A stretch of DNA of 64,000 nucleotides from Rebecca billardiae RCC1528 (Eukaryota; Haptophyta), in contig OZ251232.1 of the NCBI GenBank assembly GCA_965240325.2, forward strand, positions 1,302,001 to 1,366,000, read 5' to 3'. A program made the translations under genes and the position numbers. Positions 29,547 to 38,627 of this stretch are shown piece after piece; position 1 is the stretch's first letter, and every line of letters begins with the position of its first letter. The notes under the pieces are model-generated. The model saw nothing but the letters and a program-made list of their open reading frames with translations. It had not been told where the DNA came from and did no database searches.

Positions 29547-31639
29547 CTAGGCGGCAGGTGCGGGCTGCGCATCGCCCTTCTGGGGCTGCGCGTTTGCCCT
29601 GCTCAGCCCGATCGCGGCGAGCAGGGCGCAGCCTGACGGGCGCGCGGCGCGCGGGCGAGGCGTCGCGGCGTCAGGGCGCGGGTGGCGGGCGCGGCTGGCC
29701 GCAGGCGACGCGCGCCGCGCGCGCGGCGTCGGCGCGCGCGCACTAAGGGCGGCGGTCGAGCAGCGCAGCGCGCCAACGGTGCCCAGTTTGCCGATCGAGA
29801 GGAAGACCACGACGACGATCAGGTTGAGCGGGATCCCGAACAGGTTCATGATGGCGCCCCGGTGCTCGTCCGGCAGCACCTTGGAGCGCAGCGTGCCGAT
29901 GCACGGGAAGTACACGCCCACGCACGCCTCGAAGGCGAAGAGGGCGAGCGTGAGCGCGCCGAGCGCGGAGCGCGAGGCGGCGACGGTGGCCGTCGCCATC
30001 GCGCCCACGCCGAGGGCGAGCATGGACACAGTCACGCTCTCCGTGCGCCTCCCCGCCTTCGCCGCGAGCGCGAACGCCGACGAGCCGAGCATGCAGCACG
30101 CCATGAAGCACGAGAAGATGGCGCCGAACGGGACGGCCGCGCCGCTCGCCGCGTCGCCGAGCGCGCCGATCGCCGCGCGGAAGGCCGGCGGCCAGACGAG
30201 CACGAAGGTGTACCTGCGCCGCGCACGAGCGCGCGCGCCGACGGGTGCGCACGGCGCGAGGGACGCGCGGCGCACGGCTCAGCTCGGCGTGCTGCCTCGG
30301 CGCGCGCGCGCGAGCGCGCGCACGCCTCGCCGGCGTGCCGCCCCTTGGCAGGGCGCGCCGCCCCTTGGCAGGGCGCGCCGCCCCTTGGCAGGGCGCGCGT
30401 TGGCAGGGCGCCCCTTGGCAGGGCGCGCGTTGGCAGGGCGCCCCTTGGCAGGGCGCGCGTTGGCAGGGCGCGTGTGTTGGCAGGGCGCGTTGTGCGCGCG
30501 CACATGGCGCCCTCAAAGAAGGCCTGGATGCCGCCGACGAGCATGACGCGCTTGTCCGAGAGCATCGCCTGCCACGCGCTGCCCACGCGGCGCACCAGCG
30601 CGTTCGAGCCCTCCCCGCCCGCCTCCCCCTTCGCACCCTCCCCGCTCCCGCCGCCACCGCTCCCGCCGCCGCCGCCAAAGTTCTCCTTCCAGGTGGTGGC
30701 GACCAGCGTGGCGCCGAGCAGCAGGAAGCCGATGGAGAGGAGGAACGGGGCGACGGGGCCGCCGTACGAGGCGACCCCGCCCGCGAGCTGCCCCGCGAGC
30801 ATCGCCACCACCGAGTCGCCCAGGTACGCCAGCCCGAACGTCTGCGAGAGCAGGCTGCCGCCCATCCCGCCCTTGGAGTGCTCGCCGATCAGCCACGCCT
30901 CGGGCGCGGAGAAGAGGAGCGAGGTGCCGACGCCGCCGCAGAAGCGGCCGGCGTAGAGGAGCGGGAGGGAGGCCGCGCTCGTGCTCAGCGCGCCGAGCGA
31001 GTACGCCGCGGCGAACGCGAGCGAGGCGCGCTTCCGCCCGAGCAGGTCCACCATGCTGCCAACAAACGGACCAATCAGCATGGTGGAGCCAAACCCGGCG
31101 AGGAAGAGGCGCGCGACGCCGTCGGCGGAGACGGGGATGCCGCCGATCAGCTTCGAGGCGTACACGTCGTAGAAGTACGGCCCCTGCAGCCAGTCCGCCA
31201 TCTTGTACAGCCAGAACACCGCGAGGAAGCGGTTGCGCAGCGAGCGCTCGGGGGCCGTGAGCGCGGCCGCCTCGCCGCCGCTCTGCTGCCTGCTGCGCAC
31301 GACGACCTGGAGCGCGAGGCAGGCGAGCGCGAGCACCCAGAAGACGGAGTTGTACAGCGTGCCCACCGACAGCGCGCCCGAGCGCAGGCTGCTCACCACG
31401 CCCTGCCCGCCGCGCAGCTGCAGCATCATGTGCGGACCGGACGACGGGCACGCGGGCGAGCGCGTGTGCGCGCCGCGCGGCAGGGCGGAGGAGCCGAGCT
31501 GGAGCGATGCGCGTGCCGAGGGCGTGCGGCCGAGGCGGACTGGCGAGGCGAACGCGCCGGCCGCGCCGATCTGCGACGCCACCGCGGCGCAAAGCAGCAC
31601 GGCCGCGCGGCAGGTGGTGAGGGCGCGCATGCCGGCCAT
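29547..31639 (-). CDS. MFSD5-like (molybdate-anion transporter type) MFS carrier with plastid presequence, three exons, about 563 aa
   Basis: Inferred exons: 31639-30504, 30213-29744 and 29632-29547. Each junction restores a codon (AT/G for Met and A/GC for Ser). The N-terminus has a hydrophobic signal peptide (residues about 8-28) ending GAGAFASP, like the ASAFAP motif, then a Ser/Arg-rich transit-like stretch to about residue 75. About 12 membrane helices follow. Family signatures include LQGPYFYDVYASK, the MFS loop motif GSMVDLLGRKRA, QAFFEGAMYTFVLVWPPA (spanning intron 1) and GVYFPCIGTLRSKVLP. MFSD5 relatives import molybdate. The presequence predicts a plastid membrane location, which would be unusual for this family. 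Substrate is inferred from family only. Confidence 0.85.
30337..30488. repeat. Intronic minisatellite
   Basis: Tandem units built from the core ttggcagggcgc inside intron 1 of the MFS carrier. First come about three units of 20 bp, then three of about 30 bp that combine two core variants, then single cores. GC-rich and strongly asymmetric. Confidence 0.92.
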
Positions 31640-31830
31640 CGACAGATGAGTCGTAAATGACGTGCGCTCTTCGGCCTCGTCGCCGGCCGCTTTGAAAGGT
31701 TTCGAGAGCGCGGGGCCGCTTTTGTGTTGCGCGCGTCCGGAGTCCGGTGCTTGCTGGGCAGCCGACCGGTGTCACAGCTCGCTCAAGCTGCAGCAAGCCG
31801 CGGCCTCATCGTGGCCGTTGGCGCGCGCGG

Positions 31831-33846
31831 ATGCGCGAGGCGCACCGGCTCCTCCTCTTCGTCGAGTCCGTCGTGCCGGAGGGCCCCGTCCTGCGCCGCC
31901 CTGTCCTCGGCTTCCGGCTGCTCCAGCTCCCGCCGCTCTTCATCGCCGCGCCGCCCGCGGCGATCGACCACGAGATTGTGAGCCTGCTGCCGGGATCGCC
32001 CATCCCGTTCGGCGTGGGCAAGGACTGCCTGTTCAGCTCGAGCGCGCCGCTGCCGGAGTACGTGACGTTGGAGCTGCGGCTGGTCGACGACGCCGACGGC
32101 CGCCACGTCGGCTCGGGCGCGCTGCGCCTGCCCGTGCGTGCGCCGGAGCTCTCGGCCGATCTGCAGTTTGCCGAGTGTCGCCTCTCGCCGCCGCCGCCGC
32201 CCGCAGCGGCGGTGAGCCTCCCCGCCCACGCCGAGCCGCAGGCGGACGCGCACGCGCACGCACCGGCGCACCCGGGCACCGCGCGCGTCCGCATCCGCTG
32301 GCGGCTGCTGCCGGAGGCGCTCGCCGCGCTGGACGATCCGTTCCGGGCGCTGGCGGCGGCCATGGCTGACGTCCCTGACTCTCGCTCCGGTGGGGAGGGC
32401 GAGGAGGAGGCGGCGGCGTCCGTGGCGGGTATGGGCGCAGGGGACGCACTCGGTGACGACGACCAAGCCCAGCCGCTCGCGAGCGCCGCGGCACACGCGC
32501 CCGCCGCGGCAGAGGGCACCGCCGCCGCACCGCCGCAGCCGCAGCCGCAGCCGGCCGCGCCCGCGCCTGTGCGCGCGCTGGCTGCGGATGTGCGAACCTC
32601 GGTGCAGCTGTGCGCGCCGTGCGTGCACGTGCACGCGGGGACGGTGGTGCTGCACGGCGCGCACGGCGTGGCGGGCGCGGGCGAGGCGGTGCTCCTGCAC
32701 GGCGCGGGCACGGCGCCGTCGGCGCAGCCCGCGCGGCCGCCACCGCTGCGCCCGACGAGCGCCGCCCACGGCGCTGCGACCACCGACGGCGGCGGCGGCG
32801 GCGGCGGTGATGGTGATGGTGCCTCGGGTGCAGGCGGCGGCGGCTTTGACGAGGCGCTGCTACGCGAGAGCCTGATCCCCGGGGCTCGCGCCGTGCACCC
32901 GTCGCGCGCCCTCCTGCGCGCGGTTGGCCTTGGCAACGCCACCGCCAGCCGCAGCGCGCAGCAGTCCGCGCCCGCCCAGCCGCCACCGATCGCCTTCTAT
33001 CGGCCCCGCGCGGCGCTCGACGCGCGCGCGGCGGCGCGCGCGGAGGAGCAGAGGCCGGTCGGTGGCGTGTACGACCTGGTGCAGCCCCCGCCGCTGCACT
33101 ACGAGGCGACGGGCGCCGCCGCCGCTCCCAGGTTTCGGCCTCGGACGGCCGCAGCGCGCGCACCCAGCTCGGCCGCCTCGGCCGCCGCGGCTGCCGAGGC
33201 GGCCGCGCGCGCGCGCGCGCACGCCGCAGCCGTGTGCGGCCCGTCGCACCCCGCGACGGCGCTGTTCGCCCACGCAGCGACGGCGCCCGAGGGCGCCGGC
33301 GCGCACGCCGCGCGCGCGATGGACGCGCTCTCACGGCGCACGAGCGGCGCGGAGGCGCTCGCCGTCCACGAGCGCCACACCGCCGCCCTCGCGCCCAGCC
33401 TGCAGCCCGCGTGGCAGGACCGGCCCATGCTGCCGACCTCGCGCGCCGCCCTCGCGCAGCTCAGCCTGGACCTCGAGTACATGGGCACGCGCGACTACGC
33501 TGCCGAGGTGCTCCGCGAGTCCGTGCTCGCAGACCACCCGGAGATCCGGCGCGCGCCGCGGCCGGCGGTCGTCGTGGGCGCCGCCTCGCCCGCGCCGAGG
33601 GCGGCCGGGCCGAGCGCTGCGCCGGGCCTCAGCCCCGCCGACCGTGCGGCGAGCCGGCGCGCCGTGCCCGCGCCGCACGATGGAGGCTCGCCCTCGCCCG
33701 CGTCGAGCCGGAGCGGGCGCATGCTGTCGCTCAGTGCGCGCGAGCTCAACCGGCTGCCGCACAACACGCGCTACGCGCACGCCCACGGGGGCGGCGCGAC
33801 GCGTCGCACTGCCGAGCAGCGCGCTGCGCTGCGAGGGCGAGCATAA
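31831..33846 (+). CDS. Hypothetical protein, largely disordered, 671 aa
   Basis: Single frame starting at the first ATG (MREAHRLLLFVESVV); the frame extends upstream only from GTG. Residues 1-115 look like a beta-sandwich of C2-like character: LLLFVESVVPEGPVL, then LPEYVTLELRLVDDADGRHVG. After that it is Ala/Pro/Gly-rich with scattered ordered pieces, such as VQLCAPCVHVHAGTVVLHGAHG. The C-terminal third has LSLDLEYMGTRDYAAEVLRE and ends basic. No signal peptide or membrane helix. I do not recognise the family; the C2 suggestion is weak. Confidence 0.5.
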   Translation: MREAHRLLLFVESVVPEGPVLRRPVLGFRLLQLPPLFIAAPPAAIDHEIVSLLPGSPIPFGVGKDCLFSSSAPLPEYVTLELRLVDDADGRHVGSGALRLPVRAPELSADLQFAECRLSPPPPPAAAVSLPAHAEPQADAHAHAPAHPGTARVRIRWRLLPEALAALDDPFRALAAAMADVPDSRSGGEGEEEAAASVAGMGAGDALGDDDQAQPLASAAAHAPAAAEGTAAAPPQPQPQPAAPAPVRALAADVRTSVQLCAPCVHVHAGTVVLHGAHGVAGAGEAVLLHGAGTAPSAQPARPPPLRPTSAAHGAATTDGGGGGGGDGDGASGAGGGGFDEALLRESLIPGARAVHPSRALLRAVGLGNATASRSAQQSAPAQPPPIAFYRPRAALDARAAARAEEQRPVGGVYDLVQPPPLHYEATGAAAAPRFRPRTAAARAPSSAASAAAAAEAAARARAHAAAVCGPSHPATALFAHAATAPEGAGAHAARAMDALSRRTSGAEALAVHERHTAALAPSLQPAWQDRPMLPTSRAALAQLSLDLEYMGTRDYAAEVLRESVLADHPEIRRAPRPAVVVGAASPAPRAAGPSAAPGLSPADRAASRRAVPAPHDGGSPSPASSRSGRMLSLSARELNRLPHNTRYAHAHGGGATRRTAEQRAALRGRA

Positions 33847-34947
33847 CGATTGGCGGACACTACGCCCGGCACACGCGCAGCCTCACCGTGCCCACTCGGG
33901 CCGTTGCTGCGGCCTAAGCTCATTCCGGATCGCCCCTAGCTAGGCCGCCAGGCCCTGTGAGGCCGCGGTGCTCACTACCGCGGTGCTCGGCTGAGTGCTG
34001 TGCCGTAGCAGTACTAGGCCTAGCGTAAAGACAGTTTAGTAAAGTAAAGTTCCGCAAAAGTTGCGTCTCGGCGAGCTTTCGCCAGCGCCAGCCTCACAGT
34101 GACAGTCACTGCCGGGCGGCGCCACGTATACAATTATTACAGTAGACGCCTTTAGTGTCACGATGACGAACGTATGACTGCGCTGATGTCATTGGCACTG
34201 GCAGTTCGGTTTATCAGTTCCCGGAACCGATGGCCCTGACCGGCGCCCGCGCGGTGCAGGGCGGAGTGCGCAGCGTGCAGCCCGCACCGCGAGGGCCTCA
34301 CTACGCGTAGGGGTCAAACGGATCATCTTCATTCGTCGTTTGCTGATCCGAGCACCGCGCACTCGACTGGCAGTGTCACAGGCAGCACCGACCGCGCCAA
34401 AGCCACGCAACGGTTGCCCGTACCGCCGCGTCCGCTTCTGTCCGCCACAAGCGCTTGTGCTGTGCCTTGAACCAGTGCGCATTCGGCTAGCATAGATGAA
34501 GCTCCCTCTTCATAGATCCCGCGTCTGGCCCTTGCAGATGAAGCGTGAGCCGCAAGCGAACGCACTGAAGTCACGCAAACACCATTTGGGCGGATTGGGC
34601 GCTGAACGGAGGCCACTGACTGAGTGACGGAGGCGAGCCATGCGCGTCAGCCGAGGGGCCATTAGGTGCTACCAGGCCTGCCCGCCACACGCACCGTCGC
34701 AAAGCCTCCGCCTTCGCCAGCGCGGACCAGAGGCGAGGCCGCACGCCACTTCAGCCACTTTGCGGGCGTCGTGCGGGCGGTGCTGGCCAACTTGAGGTTG
34801 AGGCTTGCTTGGCCAGGTTTATAAACTGTAGATAGCTGATGAAACAAACAGCAAAGCAGGTCTGATACGACGAAACTGCTCAGTTCCAGGAATCTCGATG
34901 GCTGAACAAGTCCAATTCTGACCGGTTCGTCAATCCGTCAATACTTT
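33847..34947. other. Intergenic region, no gene seen
   Basis: About 1.1 kb of mixed composition with short frames only. Part of it (about 34616-34735) matches a diverged segment at 45326-45440. No tRNA or other RNA recognised. Confidence 0.55.
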
Positions 34948-35674
34948 CCCCCCCCCAAGAAGGGCTCAGCCCTCGATTTGCGCGCGGGACGCGCGCCGTC
35001 GAAGTCGCGCTTTCGCCGCTTCTGAAAAGCGCCGTGGTACCTTTCCGCGCGCTGCGCGCCAGTGGGCGCACAGTGGCGGCCGCGCGCCGCCGCGCGGGCC
35101 GCAGCCTCGCGGCCACTGGCGCCACCGCGAGGCCGCGCGCTCGGGCGGCGCGGGCTGCCAGCCGCGCGTAGGAGCCCGCCGCGCGCGCTCGGCCCGGCTC
35201 GCGGCCTGCTCGCCGCCCGTGCGCTCGGCACGCGGCCGGCGCGACCCGGGCGGCGCGGCGCGCGAGGTTCGCGCGCCCGCTCGGCGGGCGCGTGAGCGAG
35301 TCGAGCGCGTTCGGTCGGCCGCGCCTGGGCGAGCGTGTCCGCCACAGGCTGTAGCGAGCCGGGCTCCCTCGCCTCGACGCCCGAGGCGGTGCGCCGCGCG
35401 CGTTCTGTGCCGGTCTGCGGCGGCGCAGCGGCTGCGCTCGCGCACGGACGGCCGCTGGGCTTGGATGGGCGCTCTCGAGCGCGTTTGGCGGCGGATCCCG
35501 CGCGGAGGGCTGGGGCAGGCACGGCAGTCCGCTCTGTCCGCGCCAAGCCCGCCTCGTGACGGAGGCCTTGCCCATCGACCGCTCGCGCGCCTCGCCGCCG
35601 GCGCTCGACCGGAGTCGGGCGTGGGCCGCACGCGCCGCGCGCGCCGCGCGCCCGCCCGGTCGGCCCACGAAGGC
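34948..35674 (+). repeat. Left arm of a 0.73 kb inverted repeat
   Basis: From the nine-C run at 34948 through cggcccacgaaggc at 35674, this segment is the reverse complement of 37793-38520 with very few differences. One is a single-base indel near 35055 (gctgcgcgcc here, gctgccgcgcc in the other arm). Extremely GC-rich; its Arg/Ala/Pro-rich frames occur in several phases and are probably not genes. Confidence 0.93.
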
Positions 35675-37792
35675 AGCGCGGCATCCAGCGGCACGCGAGG
35701 GCAATGCAGTTGCAGCAGCCTACTGTTCAGCTGGCATCTCTGCTCAGCCGGTCGCACTCGTTCCTCGCCTTGCTCAGCGCTCATGCGGGGTCTGGACCGT
35801 CCACTGGCTGCGGCCCTTTGAGTGCCCGAACTGGCAGCGGTCACAGACATGAGACGCGCGGCGCGTGCTGCTGTCCGCGCCCAATGGGCCCACCACTGTG
35901 CTGACCTTGGCGCAGCGCCAGCAGGCGGGGCCGGCAGGGCACAAAGCGCTATTGCCCATTGCAGTGACTGTGCCGAGCCGACTGAGCGCCGGCAGCGCAT
36001 GAACACAAGCTGAGCTAGCAGGCCCAGCTAGAGTGTTGGCGAGCGACGGGGGCAGTTGATGCAGCCTGGGCCGCCCCAGCGCACCCGTGCCCGCCCGTCT
36101 CACGGCCGTGCTAGGCATACCGTGCCCATGGCTGTGCGCGTGCTGTTCACTCAGCAGTGCTGCACTTAGTCTGCTACTGTGTGCGCGAGCCCGCGCGTGT
36201 GCACGCGCGAGCCCGCGCGTGTGCAGTGCCGACAGGTCTGCCAGACTCGCCAGAGCCCGAGCAGCAGCATGGATGTAGGGAACGTACACCTGCTGAGCGG
36301 ACGACATTGCTTGACATCCGTTGCCATGCGCACCTGGGATCGCCATCCGGCCCGCTGATGTAGCAGTGTCGTTGAACTTGAATACTGCACGACGACCGCG
36401 CGATGACGGCTGCGTGTACCCTGAGACTGGCTGGGCAGCGGCGATGGTGGCAGAGACGATGGCGGCGACGACGCTCTGGGCTCGGCGGCGGACTGGGCGG
36501 TGATGATGACGGTAATGACGGCGGCGGACTAGGTGGTGACGACGCAGGCGGTGATGGTGGTAGCGATGGTGGTAGTGGGATCTGCGGTGGGCTCGGCGGC
36601 GGATTGGGAGGAGGGGGCGACGGTGGCGGTGATGGCTGCGGGCTCGGCTGCGAGCTCGGTGGCGGGCGTGGCGGCGGCGACGGCCGCGTTCTACGCGGCG
36701 GGCTTAGCGGCGGAGACGGTGGCGGTAATGGTGGCGGGCATGCCAGCGGCGATAGTGGTGGCGACAGCGGTTGGCCGGCCGGTGGGCTGGGTGGCACCTG
36801 CAGCCAGCCCTTCCTGCAAGCAACGCTGACAATACAGGCAGCAGTGTCAATCGGGCATGATTCTCAACCGCACTCGCTACCTGCAGCGCCGCCTCGGCGT
36901 GCTCTTTCGCACTGCGACGTCCGCGTGTGACACGGGGCACAGCCTCTACCGCCTGACCACCAGCATTTCGCCCCACTTAAGTGCACTCTGGATGGCACGG
37001 CTACACGAGCAGTCACCAATGATGCCTCTGTCTGACAGACGGTCACACAGGCTGGCTAGCGCCCTCAGCGCGCCTCTGCAGCGGCAGCAGATGGCGGGGT
37101 GCTTGCGCTTGGCGATTGAGGCAAGGTTGGCCGGCGCGCACGGTCGGTGGCCCACCGCGATCTCGCCCTCGGGAGGCAGCGCCTGATGGGCCGAGCGAAC
37201 TTGCGAGCACACTATGGGCCACGCGAGTGCCTCTGCTCGGCCAGCGGCTGCTGTCCTGCGGTGCCGAGCCCGAGATGATGTCGGCCAGCATGGTGGGCTG
37301 CCTCGGACCTGCCTCGGGCACACCGTGATGGCGCATGTTCGCTCGGTGATGTGCCTAGCCGCACCGGAGCGGGCACGGCATCGGTGATGGCGGCTCTGAC
37401 CTGTCAGCCAGAGAGTCTCAGCTGGCGTGTGCACCACGGGCTCGGCCGTCGTTGTTGTCAGGTACTCGGGTCGCCGCCTCAAGTTGTTAGACTCACCCGA
37501 CCTTCCGCCTAGACGTGTTGGACGCAGCCACGTGCTATCTACTGGCGCACACCTGGATGTGTGTGGCACAGCCTCTCGCGCGCCCAGCGATTAAATCAGG
37601 CACGGGGCGAGCTGCGTGCAGCCCACGGGCTAAGCTCCGCTCACGATTGCAACACTTCTGACCTGTGTCCACGGCGTGCACAGCGACACACGCGCGCATG
37701 CTGGAGCGAGGCGCGCCAAAGGCGACGTCCAGGAAGGCGTGCGACCAGCCAGCGCACGCGGGAGCCAGGCAATGTGAAGAGCACATCGCATC
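35675..37792. other. 2.1 kb core between the inverted-repeat arms, possibly a decayed gene
   Basis: No intact gene. The minus strand has a Pro-rich frame at about 36414-36797 with PPSPPP-type repeats, like algal extracellular wall proteins, but without an ATG. Two minus-strand segments have Cys pairs: CWRCAKV plus CDRCQFGHSKG near 35830-35930, and AICCRCRGALRAL near 37070-37110. Each frame is broken by stops and I could not join them by obvious splice sites. It could be the remains of one gene or unrelated fragments. A duplicated GC-rich 22-mer lies at 36185-36222. Confidence 0.3.
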
Positions 37793-38520
37793 GCCTTCAT
37801 GGGCCGACCGGGCGGGCGCGCGGCGCGCGCGGCGCGTGCGGCCCACGCCCGACTCCGGTCGAGCGCCGGCGGCGAGGCGCGCGAGCGGTCGATGGGCAAG
37901 GCCTCCGTCACGAGGCGGGCCGGGCGCGGACAGAGCGGACTGCCGTGCCTGCCCCAGCCCTCCGCGCGGGATCCGCCGCCAAACGCGCTCGAGAGCGCCC
38001 ATCCAAGCCCAGCGGCCGTCCGTGCGCGAGCGCAGCCGCTGCGCCGCCGCAGACCGGCACAGAACGCGCGCGGCGCACCGCCTCGGGCGTCGAGGCGAGG
38101 GAGCCCGGCTCGCTACAGCCTGTGGCGGACACGCTCGCCCAGGCGCGGCCGACCGAACGCGCTCGACTCGCTCACGCGCCCGCCGAGCGGGCGCGCGAAC
38201 CTCGCGCGCCGCGCCGCCCGGGTCGCGCCGGCCGCGTGCCGAGCGCACGGGCGGCGAGCAGGCCGCGAGCCGGGCCGAGCGCGCGCGGCGGGCTCCTACG
38301 CGCGGCTGGCAGCCCGCGCCGCCCGAGCGCGCGGCCTCGCGGTGGCGCCAGTGGCCGCGAGGCTGCGGCCCGCGCGGCGGCGCGCGGCCGCCACTGTGCG
38401 CCCACTGGCGCGGCAGCGCGCGGAAAGGTACCACGGCGCTTTTCAGAAGCGGCGAAAGCGCGACTTCGACGGCGCGCGTCCCGCGCGCAAATCGAGGGCT
38501 GAGCCCTTCTTGGGGGGGGG
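37793..38520 (-). repeat. Right arm of the 0.73 kb inverted repeat
   Basis: Reverse-complement partner of 34948-35674, ending in a nine-G run at 38512-38520. It stops 107 bp before the ATG of the SAM-LRR gene, so it probably lies in that gene's promoter or 5' UTR. The reading frame through this arm is open into exon 1 of that gene. Confidence 0.93.
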
Positions 38521-38627
38521 AGATTAGGTTCATCAACCAAATCGCGCGTGACGCATTCCCACTTCGAGGTGCCGGCGAGGACGCGCACCATCTGCTCGAG
38601 CTGGGAGCGCGGAAGGTGGGCGCGAGC

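Noticed and set aside
31831-33846. Ciliary protein of NPHP4 type, considered because of the C2-like start
   Set aside because: No specific motif match beyond general beta-strand patterns, and most of the protein is low complexity.
34880-35704. Arg/Pro-rich 274-aa frame in the left inverted-repeat arm, and its match in the right arm
   Set aside because: Several frames are open on both strands with the same biased composition, and no start context, domain or splice pattern supports a gene.
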